Below, piece by piece: positions 1-6,675 of a DNA stretch of 8,373 nt. A model generated the notes under the pieces. It saw only the letters and a program-made list of their open reading frames with translations, did not search any database and had not been told where the DNA came from. The translations under genes and the position numbers were made by a program. The DNA comes from Hyphomicrobiales bacterium (GTDB taxonomy: Bacteria; Pseudomonadota; Alphaproteobacteria; Rhizobiales; Aestuariivirgaceae), in the NCBI GenBank assembly GCA_025362535.1, contig JANYGE010000356.1, positions 1-8,373 of the forward strand. Direction: 5' to 3'. Numbering within the stretch: position 1 is the stretch's first letter; every line of letters starts with the position of its first letter.

Positions 1-243
1 GAACACCATGGCCACGTCACGGTCTCTGGCGTCAACATCAGTCATGCGTTCGCCAGCGATTTCAATTTCACCACCAGTGGGCAGCTCAAGACCAGCGATC
101 ATCCGCATCGTAGTGGTTTTGCCGCAACCTGAGGGGCCAAGCAGCACCATAAATTCCTTATCGCGGATTTCGAGATCAATGGCATCAACACCAATAATAG
201 CGCCCCATGCCTTGGAGACTTTCTGCAGACTGATTGATGCCAT
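1..243 (-). CDS. ABC transporter ATP-binding protein, MalK/UgpC type (N-terminal part, cut by window edge)
   Basis: This is the nucleotide-binding subunit of an ABC importer of the MalK/UgpC/SmoK class, which hydrolyses ATP at the inner face of the membrane to drive sugar or polyol uptake. The 81 visible residues begin MASISLQKVSKAWG. They include an A-loop aromatic (W13), the Walker A motif GPSGCGKT at residues 36-43, and the family stretch MRMIAGLELPTGGEI. The frame leaves the window at DRDVAMVF, just before the expected Q-loop. Signature, Walker B and the C-terminal regulatory domain lie outside, so nothing can be said about them. The ATG is supported by a GGAAGAG ribosome site about 7 bases upstream. 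The gene diverges from the oxidoreductase gene and is separated from the permease genes by about 3 kb. It is the likely ATPase of the same transporter, an inference from context. Confidence 0.93.
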   Translation of the reverse strand, partial: MASISLQKVSKAWGAIIGVDAIDLEIRDKEFMVLLGPSGCGKTTTMRMIAGLELPTGGEIEIAGERMTDVDARDRDVAMVF

Positions 244-345
244 TTTGTTTCTCTTCCCACTTTTTATAGCTTAAACTTAGAAACCTGCGGCAAGTCCAGC
301 CCTTGCGAAAGCAAAGTTTTTCAGTTCAAAGCACCCAGCATTTTC

Positions 346-374
346 TTGCAATTGCACGAATTGGTATTTATAGT
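346..374 (+). promoter_or_regulatory. Probable sigma70-type promoter of the oxidoreductase-kinase-methyltransferase cluster
   Basis: A -35 box TTGCAA (346-351) and a -10 box TATAGT (369-374) are separated by exactly 17 bases. The -10 box matches the consensus at 5 of 6 positions and the -35 box at 4 of 6. The start of transcription would fall near 381, about 40 bases before the first gene. The -35 box lies inside the TGCAATTGCA palindrome and the -10 box overlaps the ATAGTACTAT palindrome, so a protein bound at either would block or contact RNA polymerase. This is prediction by eye. Confidence 0.5.
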
Positions 375-389
375 ACTATTTGTCTTTCG

Positions 390-405
390 AAAGTGCAAAT
401 GTATC
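390..405. promoter_or_regulatory. Candidate operator, copy 1 (core TGCAAATGT)
   Basis: The 16 bases AAAGTGCAAATGTATC match AGAATGCAAATGTTTC at 6837-6852 at 13 positions, including an unbroken 9-base core. Both copies lie in the divergent control regions of this locus. This copy sits just after the predicted transcription start of the oxidoreductase cluster, a usual position for a repressor site. The SorC-family regulator encoded in the window is the obvious candidate binder, but that is inferred from position only. Confidence 0.4.
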
Positions 406-420
406 TTTTTATGAATTGGA

Positions 421-1752
421 ATGCACATGCCCCTCACTCCCTCACACGGCCTTTCGGCTGATCTTGCCAAACGCCTTGAAAAAACTGGCCGCCCGATTCG
501 TGTGGGCCTGATAGGCTCTGGCGAAATGGGGACGGATATTGTCACCCAATGCGGGCAGATGAAGGGCATCACTGTTGCTGCAATTGCCGAGATCAATGCG
601 GGTGCCGCAAAGAAAGCCTATATGATCGGCGGGCGCGATGAGGCAAGTTATTTTGCTTCGAATAAAAAATCTGAATTTGATGCGGCCATTCATGCAGGCA
701 AATCAGCAACCACTGAAGATGCGCAATTGGTTTGTTCAAGCGAACATATTGATGTGGTGATCGATGCCACGGGGAAACCTGCTGTTGGTGCGGAAATCGG
801 CCTCACAGCCATGGAGCATGGCAAGCATCTTGTGATGATGAATGTGGAAGCTGATGTGACCATTGGGGCTTATCTCAAGCGCGAAGCCAAGCGGCTTGGT
901 GTGGTTTACACATTAGGAGCAGGCGACGAGCCTTCAAGCTGCATGGAGCTTATCAACTTTGTGCAAGCCCTAGGTTATCCTATTGTGGCTGCGGGCAAAG
1001 GCAAAAATAACCCGCTGAATATCAATGCAACACCCGATGAATATGCAGAGGAAGCCAAGCGGCGCAATATGAATGTGCGGATGCTGGTTGAATTTGTTGA
1101 TGGTTCTAAAACCATGGTGGAAATGGCGGCTATTTCGAATGCCACCGGATTGGTGCCGGATGTGCCCGGCATGCATGGGCCTGCCGCTTCGCTTGATCAA
1201 TTAGAGCATATGCTCTGCCCCAAAGCCGATGGTGGCGTTCTTTCGCGTAAAGGTGTGGTTGATTATAGCGTGGGAAAGGGTGTGGCACCGGGCGTTTTCG
1301 TGATTGCAGAAATGGCGCATCCCAGGGTGCGTGAGCGTATGCATGATTTGAAACTAGGAGCTGGCCCCTATTTTAAATTTATGCGGCCCTATCATCTTAC
1401 CTCTTTGGAAGTGCCGCTGTCTTGCGCGCGCGCTGTGCTTTATGGTGTGCCGGATATGCAGCCGCTTGATGTGCCAACATCCGAAGTGTGTGCAGTCGCT
1501 AAAAAAGATTTGGCCGTGGGCGAGCGCTTGGATGCAATTGGCGAATATACTTATCGGGCTTGGATTATGACTGTTGGTGATGCGGTTAAAGCCAATGCGG
1601 TTCCCTGCGGCCTGATTGAAAATGGCAAAGTGACAAAGCCGATCAAGAAGGGCGAATTGCTGACCAGTGCAAACATCGGCATTGATACATCAGCAAAAAT
1701 TGTTACCTTGCGTAAACGGCAGGATGATGCGTTGAAGCTCTCTGCCGCGTAA
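421..1752 (+). CDS. NAD(P)-dependent oxidoreductase with C-terminal SAF domain (COG4091, homoserine dehydrogenase-like)
   Basis: The 443-residue protein has an N-terminal Rossmann fold with the dinucleotide-binding motif IGSGEMG at residues 31-37 and a second strand region VIDATGKP at 113-120. A central catalytic part includes AGKGKNNPLN (181-190). A C-terminal SAF-type domain spans roughly residues 346-435. This is the layout of the family annotated as predicted homoserine dehydrogenase with SAF domain. Members next to sugar transporters and kinases probably do not act on homoserine, and I infer oxidation of a sugar, polyol or sugar-acid substrate. The start is either ATG 421 or ATG 427 (MPLTPSHG). 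The weak TTGGA at 416-420 is better spaced for 427. The kinase gene follows after 14 bases with a strong ribosome site, so the two are almost certainly one operon. The protein is cytoplasmic, with no signal peptide. The substrate is unknown. Confidence 0.88.
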   Translation: MHMPLTPSHGLSADLAKRLEKTGRPIRVGLIGSGEMGTDIVTQCGQMKGITVAAIAEINAGAAKKAYMIGGRDEASYFASNKKSEFDAAIHAGKSATTEDAQLVCSSEHIDVVIDATGKPAVGAEIGLTAMEHGKHLVMMNVEADVTIGAYLKREAKRLGVVYTLGAGDEPSSCMELINFVQALGYPIVAAGKGKNNPLNINATPDEYAEEAKRRNMNVRMLVEFVDGSKTMVEMAAISNATGLVPDVPGMHGPAASLDQLEHMLCPKADGGVLSRKGVVDYSVGKGVAPGVFVIAEMAHPRVRERMHDLKLGAGPYFKFMRPYHLTSLEVPLSCARAVLYGVPDMQPLDVPTSEVCAVAKKDLAVGERLDAIGEYTYRAWIMTVGDAVKANAVPCGLIENGKVTKPIKKGELLTSANIGIDTSAKIVTLRKRQDDALKLSAA

Positions 1753-1766
1753 TTCGGGAGGCCCGC

Positions 1767-2711
1767 ATGCCGCGCTATGATTATACCTCGATGGGGTTTT
1801 ACACTTATGATTGCTTGGGCTGGCCGTTTACGGAGGTTCCTCCCGGTGGTGGCACGGTTTTCATTGATGAATTGACACTGGCCGTTTCAGGCGCTGGTGG
1901 CACGGCGGCTATTGCTGCTTCCAAGATGGGGCTGAAAACGCTGGCGGTTGCTGGTGTGGGCGAGGACCTGATGGGCGATTGGGTTTTGCAGCGGCTTTCC
2001 CATTTTGGCGTTGACACGTGGGGCGTTCAGAAAAAACCTGGCTGGAAAACATCATCGTCGATTGTTACAACGCGCGCTGATGGCTCGCGTCCAGCCCTGC
2101 ATATGATTGGTGCAACCAAGGATTTTTATGTCGATGCCACAATGATTTCTCGTGTTATCGATGCGAAAGTGTTTCATGTCGGAGGCGTGGGCCTAATGGA
2201 CGCCATGGATCAGGGCCAAAATGCAGCGGTGATGAAAGCTGCAAAGGCTGGTGGTGCAACAACGACTGTGGATGTATTTGCCGGTTCACCCAAAGATTTG
2301 CCTGCTATTGCAAGAGTTCTTCCGTATACGGATTATTTTATGCCTTCAATTGAAGAGGCTCAAGCTCTATGTGGGTTGACCGATTATGGCGATACGGCAA
2401 AATTCTTTTTTGATATGGGCGTGAAAGCCTGCGTGCTGACGCTCGGTGGAGATGGTGCTTATTATCATGACCGTGATGGCGTTAGTTTTCGCGTTCCAGC
2501 ATTTGACATTAAGGTGAAATGCACTTGCGGCTGTGGTGACGCTTTTAATGCTGGCTTTGCCGTGGGGCTTGTCAGGGGATTTGATGTCGAGACAACGGTG
2601 CGGTTTGCCCAAGCCACATCGGCTTTAAATGCGACGGGACTTGGCAGCCAAGCTGGTGTAGAGAGTTTTGACCACACGTTGAATTTTATGAAGACGTGCC
2701 CCACAAGATAG
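1767..2711 (+). CDS. PfkB-family (ribokinase-like) carbohydrate kinase
   Basis: This is an ATP-dependent sugar kinase of 314 residues, the usual family length. The N-terminal substrate-side signature is SGAGGTAAIAASKMG (41-55), followed by GVGEDLMGD (63-71). VLTLGGDGA (223-231) is the nucleotide-side strand. The second PfkB signature is CTCGCGDAFNAGF (252-264), with D258 as the expected catalytic base and GCG as the anion hole. The usual D-T-x-G-A-G-D is changed to C-T-C-G-C-G-D, with three cysteines in five residues. The normally conserved asparagine before the EE pair is replaced in MPSIEEAQ (192-199). The start is set by a GGGAGG ribosome site at 1756-1761, five bases before the ATG. It follows the oxidoreductase gene closely and probably phosphorylates that enzyme's product or substrate. 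The sugar specificity cannot be read from the sequence. Confidence 0.92.
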   Translation: MPRYDYTSMGFYTYDCLGWPFTEVPPGGGTVFIDELTLAVSGAGGTAAIAASKMGLKTLAVAGVGEDLMGDWVLQRLSHFGVDTWGVQKKPGWKTSSSIVTTRADGSRPALHMIGATKDFYVDATMISRVIDAKVFHVGGVGLMDAMDQGQNAAVMKAAKAGGATTTVDVFAGSPKDLPAIARVLPYTDYFMPSIEEAQALCGLTDYGDTAKFFFDMGVKACVLTLGGDGAYYHDRDGVSFRVPAFDIKVKCTCGCGDAFNAGFAVGLVRGFDVETTVRFAQATSALNATGLGSQAGVESFDHTLNFMKTCPTR

Positions 2712-2730
2712 CTGGAAGCGTTTCGGTGTT

Positions 2731-3306
2731 ATGGCCAAAATTTCTTTATTGGATTACTTGGGTGAATTTCGACGAAGCCCACGAACGATTGGATCGTTTG
2801 CAGAAAGCGGTGCCCAACTTTCCTGTGCTATGGCTAAAGCAGCCAATGTCAAACAAGGTGGTATCGTCGTTGAATTTGGTCCGGGCACTGGCGTTATAAC
2901 AGCGCAATTGCTGGCTCAAGGCATTGCACCAGCTCAACTTCTTCTGATCGAATTCAATCCGAAATTTGCCGCTAATTTGCGCTTAAGGTTTCCGCTCGTC
3001 AAAGTTTTGCAAGGTGATGCTTGGCAGATTGAAAAAATCATGGCCGAGAATTTTCCGGGCAAGACCTGTGCAGCGATTGTGTCAAGCCTGCCCCTGCTCA
3101 ATTTTCCAAAAGCCCAACGCAGCACTTTGATGAGCGCCATTGACCGGGTTCTCGACCCTGTGCATGGGCGCTTTGTGCAGTTTTCTTACGGCCTGAAAAT
3201 GCCAGTTGAGTCGGGTTGTAGATTTTCAACCTCGCGCAGCAGGTGGATTTTGAAAAACGTGCCGCCGGCCCGCGTATGGCTTTATGAGCGGCACAGTAAT
3301 ACCTAG
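2731..3306 (+). CDS. Class I SAM-dependent methyltransferase, PmtA-like (phospholipid N-methyltransferase type)
   Basis: The 191-residue protein has a Rossmann-type methyltransferase fold: motif I VVEFGPGTGV (46-55), an acidic end of strand 2 in LIEFNPKFA (E74), GDAW (95-98), and the post-motif VSSLPLLNFP (117-126). The C-terminus PPARVWLYER (178-187) is also characteristic. This pattern and the length fit the PmtA group, which methylates phosphatidylethanolamine stepwise towards phosphatidylcholine at the inner membrane of many alphaproteobacteria. KsgA-type rRNA dimethylases share the fold but are longer. The start ATG has only a distant GGAAG (2713-2717). The gap after the kinase gene is 19 bases, so co-transcription is likely, which is an odd setting for a lipid enzyme. 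Its stop codon overlaps that of the convergent permease gene. The family call is fairly secure; the true substrate is not. Confidence 0.8.
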   Translation: MAKISLLDYLGEFRRSPRTIGSFAESGAQLSCAMAKAANVKQGGIVVEFGPGTGVITAQLLAQGIAPAQLLLIEFNPKFAANLRLRFPLVKVLQGDAWQIEKIMAENFPGKTCAAIVSSLPLLNFPKAQRSTLMSAIDRVLDPVHGRFVQFSYGLKMPVESGCRFSTSRSRWILKNVPPARVWLYERHSNT

Positions 3307-4112
3307 CCTTTAACCGCACCCATCGTGAGGCCGCGCGACAGGTGGTTTTGAATGAGAATCACCAACAGCAGAACCGGGAAGAAAGCCATGAAGGCAACCA
3401 GCGCAATCGCATTATAAATAATACCATCAGACCCGCCGGAGAAATTGGCCAGTGCCACGGAGAGCGGATAGGCATGTTGGCTGGCGATGATAAGCGTGAA
3501 CAAATATTCGTTCATTGCGAAAATGGCGGCGATGACAGCGGCGGTGATGATTCCGGGCATGCACATGGGGATAATGATGCTCCACAGAATGCGTAGATCT
3601 GAAGCGCCATCGGTTCTTGCGGCATCTTCAATCTCATGCGGAATTTCCATCATATAAGAGCGGATGATCCACACCACGATGGACATGTTCATGGCGGCAT
3701 AGGCCAGCATTAAAGCCCAGACCGTATCGAGCAAATGAAAATGGCCAAACAGCACAAACATGGGAATGGCCACGGCGGCAGGTGCCATCATTTTAGTGGA
3801 GAGAATATAAAATCCAATGTCTTCGCGGCCTTTAAATTTATAGCGGGCCAAAGCATAGGCGGCGGGAATACCGAGCAACAAACAGATGAACACGCTGCCC
3901 GATACTGCAAGCAGGGAGTTTTTAAAGTAATTCATAATCGGCCATTCAGCAAAAATCTTAGCCCAGGTTTCTGTGGTGAATGTTGGGAAGTAAATTGGCT
4001 GAGGCGCAATGATTTCATTGTGCGGGCGCAATGCGATGGAGGCAAACCAAATAATGGGCAACGCGCAGATGATCGCCCAAAGGCTGAGCGTAAGTTTGCG
4101 GATGGCGTTCAT
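3303..4112 (-). CDS. ABC transporter permease, MalG type
   Basis: This 269-residue inner-membrane protein is one half of the transport channel. Hydrophobic segments lie near residues 8-28, 65-88, 100-122, 129-150, 183-205 and 240-262, giving the six helices of the MalG class. The cytoplasmic EAA loop that docks with the ATPase is visible as IEDAARTDGASDLRILW (161-177). The C-terminus GLTMGAVKG is typical of the family. Its ATG overlaps the stop of the MalF-type gene as ATGA, so the two are translationally coupled. It ends tail to tail with the methyltransferase gene, sharing CTAG, with no room for a separate terminator. Confidence 0.95.
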   Translation of the reverse strand: MNAIRKLTLSLWAIICALPIIWFASIALRPHNEIIAPQPIYFPTFTTETWAKIFAEWPIMNYFKNSLLAVSGSVFICLLLGIPAAYALARYKFKGREDIGFYILSTKMMAPAAVAIPMFVLFGHFHLLDTVWALMLAYAAMNMSIVVWIIRSYMMEIPHEIEDAARTDGASDLRILWSIIIPMCMPGIITAAVIAAIFAMNEYLFTLIIASQHAYPLSVALANFSGGSDGIIYNAIALVAFMAFFPVLLLVILIQNHLSRGLTMGAVKG

Positions 4113-5005
4113 GCTTCGGTTCCCGATCTAAAGAAGCGGCGCACTAAAGTTTGCGAGAGAATAATCGTTGCGATCAACACCAGCACCGAGGCCGCTGAGG
4201 CATATCCCTGTTCAAAACTTTTAAACGCCGTGCGATAAATGAAATAGCTCACCGTTTCCGTGTGACCAGCAGGCGAGCCTTGCGTGATCACATGCACAGG
4301 GGTGAACATGGTGAGAATATCCACACCACGCAGCACCAATGCAATGGCGATGACAGGTCGCAGCAAGGGCAGTGAGATATTGAAGAATATTTTTGGCCAA
4401 GTGGCCCCATCCAATCTGGCTGCCTCTTCCACTTCTTTATCCATGCCCTGCAGGCCCGCTACAAAAATGATGAAGAGGAATGGCGTCCATTGCCAGACAT
4501 CAGTGATCACCAGAACCATGCGGGCGAGACTGGTTGAAGACATAAAATCAATATTGCCCAAGGTGGAGCCGAGCTTGCCCAAGAGATCGCTGATAATGCG
4601 GCCATCATTGAACAGGAGTTTCCAGATATAGGAGACTGCCGATGGCATCAACAACATGGGCAGCAAAAACACAATGCGCCAGGCTTTGACCCAAGGATCA
4701 CGATAAACCAGTGCTGCCATGGTCATGGCGATAACGAACTCAATGGCAAGGGTGAGGCTGCCGACCAGCAGCGTGTTATAAAGGCTTTCCCAAAATGTGC
4801 TGTCTACGATGAGCTCGCGGTAATTTTGCAGGCCGACAAATTCGAGTTTGAATTTTCCGGTCATGGTGCTGCGGTAAAGCGCATAGATGCCGGGATATAG
4901 CGTGATGCCAAGCAGAAAGATGACTGCTGGAGCAAGCATAAAATAAGGAAAAGCATTGCGCATGAAAGCGCTGCGGCGGCGAATGGGACGTGCGGTGGTG
5001 GTCAT
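4109..5005 (-). CDS. ABC transporter permease, MalF type
   Basis: This 298-residue inner-membrane subunit pairs with the MalG-type permease. A basic N-terminal tail (RPIRRRSAFMRNAFP) precedes the first membrane helix at about residues 20-43, and five further hydrophobic segments follow. The EAA loop reads EVEEAARLDGATWPKIFF (191-208). The long periplasmic insertion of E. coli MalF is absent, as is usual for the shorter alphaproteobacterial sugar and polyol permeases. The ATG has an AGGGA ribosome site about 6 bases upstream. It is the second gene of the binding-protein operon, 65 bases after the binding-protein gene and separated from it by a hairpin, which probably sets a lower level of permease than of binding protein. 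Confidence 0.95.
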   Translation of the reverse strand: MTTTARPIRRRSAFMRNAFPYFMLAPAVIFLLGITLYPGIYALYRSTMTGKFKLEFVGLQNYRELIVDSTFWESLYNTLLVGSLTLAIEFVIAMTMAALVYRDPWVKAWRIVFLLPMLLMPSAVSYIWKLLFNDGRIISDLLGKLGSTLGNIDFMSSTSLARMVLVITDVWQWTPFLFIIFVAGLQGMDKEVEEAARLDGATWPKIFFNISLPLLRPVIAIALVLRGVDILTMFTPVHVITQGSPAGHTETVSYFIYRTAFKSFEQGYASAASVLVLIATIILSQTLVRRFFRSGTEA

Positions 5006-5034
5006 GACAATCCCTGTGGGACATTAGTCGAAAA

Positions 5035-5058
5035 ATGGCCGGAGTTTCCTCCGGCCAT
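5035..5058 (-). terminator. Hairpin between binding-protein and permease genes (attenuator, partial terminator or mRNA stabiliser)
   Basis: A perfect 10-bp inverted repeat, ATGGCCGGAG and CTCCGGCCAT, encloses four bases. In the minus-strand transcript the loop is GAAA, a stable GNRA tetraloop, and the stem is followed by UUUU. This has the form of an intrinsic terminator with a short U-tract. It lies in the gap between the first two genes of an operon, so readthrough is expected. The usual role of such a hairpin is to make or stabilise more binding-protein mRNA than permease mRNA, as seen in other ABC operons. Confidence 0.65.
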
Positions 5059-5070
5059 CTCAGGTTAATT

Positions 5071-6627
5071 TTAGAACGGTGCTTTCTTGCCTTTGCCCAT
5101 CCAGAAGCCGGGCTCAGTTGCAGCGTAGTTCATCGGATCTTTGCCAGCATAGAAGCCGTTCTTGGTCATGATTTCTTTGACCTTCACTGCAGCTTGATCC
5201 AAAGCTTCCTTCGGCTTCAATTCGCCCACAACAACCTTATTGATGAGGAAACCAATTTCCTGATCGATCTGGAAGCCTTGTGGCAGACGTGGCGCGCACC
5301 AGGCGTAATCCAGAGCTTCCGACCACACCTTGGCAGGCTGCGAAACCTTGCGCAGGTTTTCGTTGGCCAGCACTGAGCGATAGCCGGGAGCAACACCATT
5401 GGCGTTGGCTTCATTCATCGCCATGATTGATGCTGTGGTGAGATAAGCCAACATCAAGAAGGCAGCTTCTGGCTCTGGCGAGGTGATGGCCACGCAAGAG
5501 GTGGAACCAGCGATGTTTGGTGGGGCATAAGTGCCGCCAGCAACGCGGGGTTCATAGATAGTCAGCACGTCGTCGCCGATCTTGGATTGATCAGGACGGG
5601 TGGCTTGGGTGCCCGAATCTTGCCAGGAAATGTTGCAGGCCACTTGGCCACCGAGCCATGCGGCACGGTTGGTTGGCCAATCAGCAGCAGCAACGCCTTC
5701 GATGGCATGTTTGGAAAGTGCCACGATGGTTTCAAGGCCCTTCACACCAGCATCGCCGTTGAAGGTGGGTTCCCATTTGTCATTGAACAATTGCAGGCCA
5801 TATTGAGCCGCAACATGCTGCCAAGTGTAAGTGGCCCAGAAGCCACGGCCACACATCATGCCGATGGCGTTCACGCCCTTTTCAGCCTTGTTGAGTTCCG
5901 GAGCAAGGCGGATCATGTCATCATAAGATGGAATGGTGGTGATACGGTCTGCATCAATGCCAATCTTCTTGAAGATGGATGGACGAATGTGAACTTGTTG
6001 AATGTCGCAATCGAATGGAATGCCGAGGATGCCCTTATCAGCCCAATGACCATAGTTCTGTTGATAGGTTGGGTAGAAATCATCAAAAGGCAATTTCCAC
6101 TTGGCGACATATTCATCCAATGGCTTCAAGAAACCTTGCGCACCAAAGTCGCCGAGCCATGGCGAGAAGAACTGAATGGCATCGAATGAGGCATTGCCAC
6201 CAAGGAATTCGGCAACAACCTTATCATACATGCTGTCATCAGGAATGGCGACGAGTTCGATCTTGATGCCGGAGAGAGCTTCAAAGGGGGCCACTTGATC
6301 CTGAGCTGATTCACGATCAGCAGCACCGATGGCAAAGCGCACGGTTTTGCCAGCGTGTTCCTTGCGGATGGCTTCCCAATCTGCGGTACGGATCCAATCT
6401 TTCTTGGGATCCCACAATTCATCGTTGTCACCGAGCTTATATTGTTCGCGGTATTCTTTCTTGACGGTGTTGCCAACATTGATTTTGGCCAGCACATCAG
6501 CAGGGTTTGCCATGGCGGCAAAAGCACCATTGATGTTGAACATGTTCACGCCACCAATGGCAGCTGTGGCACCCACGGCAGCTGTTGATTTCAAAACATT
6601 CCGACGGTTCATTTTATTCAAGAGCAT
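5071..6627 (-). CDS. Extracellular solute-binding protein of ABC transporter (Tat-exported, large MalE-like)
   Basis: This is the periplasmic binding protein that delivers substrate to the importer encoded downstream. From the chosen start it has 518 residues. The N-terminus carries a twin-arginine type signal, NRRNVLK at residues 7-13, then a weakly hydrophobic Ala/Gly stretch (15-27) and a likely cleavage site near GAFA-AM (35-39). The first strand of the binding fold appears at KTVRFAIGAADRES (94-107). That leaves about 55 mature residues before the core, more than in ordinary MalE/SmoE proteins of 400-450 residues. The start at 6627 has a perfect AGGAGG ribosome site seven bases upstream; the frame extends 23 codons further, but that part is not needed. 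It is the first gene of its operon. The ligand is unknown; sugar, polyol or a glycoside fits the neighbours. Confidence 0.93.
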   Translation of the reverse strand: MLLNKMNRRNVLKSTAAVGATAAIGGVNMFNINGAFAAMANPADVLAKINVGNTVKKEYREQYKLGDNDELWDPKKDWIRTADWEAIRKEHAGKTVRFAIGAADRESAQDQVAPFEALSGIKIELVAIPDDSMYDKVVAEFLGGNASFDAIQFFSPWLGDFGAQGFLKPLDEYVAKWKLPFDDFYPTYQQNYGHWADKGILGIPFDCDIQQVHIRPSIFKKIGIDADRITTIPSYDDMIRLAPELNKAEKGVNAIGMMCGRGFWATYTWQHVAAQYGLQLFNDKWEPTFNGDAGVKGLETIVALSKHAIEGVAAADWPTNRAAWLGGQVACNISWQDSGTQATRPDQSKIGDDVLTIYEPRVAGGTYAPPNIAGSTSCVAITSPEPEAAFLMLAYLTTASIMAMNEANANGVAPGYRSVLANENLRKVSQPAKVWSEALDYAWCAPRLPQGFQIDQEIGFLINKVVVGELKPKEALDQAAVKVKEIMTKNGFYAGKDPMNYAATEPGFWMGKGKKAPF

Positions 6628-6675
6628 AGTCGTTCCTCCTAAAATTATTATTGGGGCCTGAAAATCCTGAATGCC

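Larger units (their letters stand above)
244..420. promoter_or_regulatory. Divergent control region between ABC ATPase and oxidoreductase genes
   Basis: This 177-bp gap holds no gene. It serves transcription in both directions. Three palindromes lie close together: TTCTTGCAATTGCACGAA at 343-360 (one mismatched pair, perfect core TGCAATTGCA), ATAGTACTAT at 370-379 and CTTTCGAAAG at 384-393. The core TGCAAATGT at 394-402 recurs in the other divergent control region of the window. The arrangement suggests several regulator contacts over the rightward promoter. No convincing leftward promoter was found. The best leftward guess, on the minus strand, is a TTGCCG box 19 bases before TATAAA, close to the ATPase start, and it is weak. 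Confidence 0.6.

Noticed and set aside
301..321. Small hairpin TTGC-GAAA-GCAA followed by TTTTT on the plus strand
   Set aside because: The stem is only 4 bp and no plus-strand gene ends upstream of it, so a terminator call is not supported.
2696..2899. Plus-strand frame of 67 codons overlapping the kinase end and the methyltransferase start
   Set aside because: The methyltransferase frame carries the SAM-binding motifs across the same stretch; this one has no family signal.
3735..4238. Open frame of 167 codons on the plus strand
   Set aside because: It lies antisense to the two permease genes, whose hydrophobic segments and EAA loops are clear. The translation is rich in H, N, K and G with no recognisable domain, so it is a shadow frame.
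5587..6189. Open frame of 200 codons on the plus strand
   Set aside because: It is fully antisense to the binding-protein gene, has no ribosome site and shows no family features.
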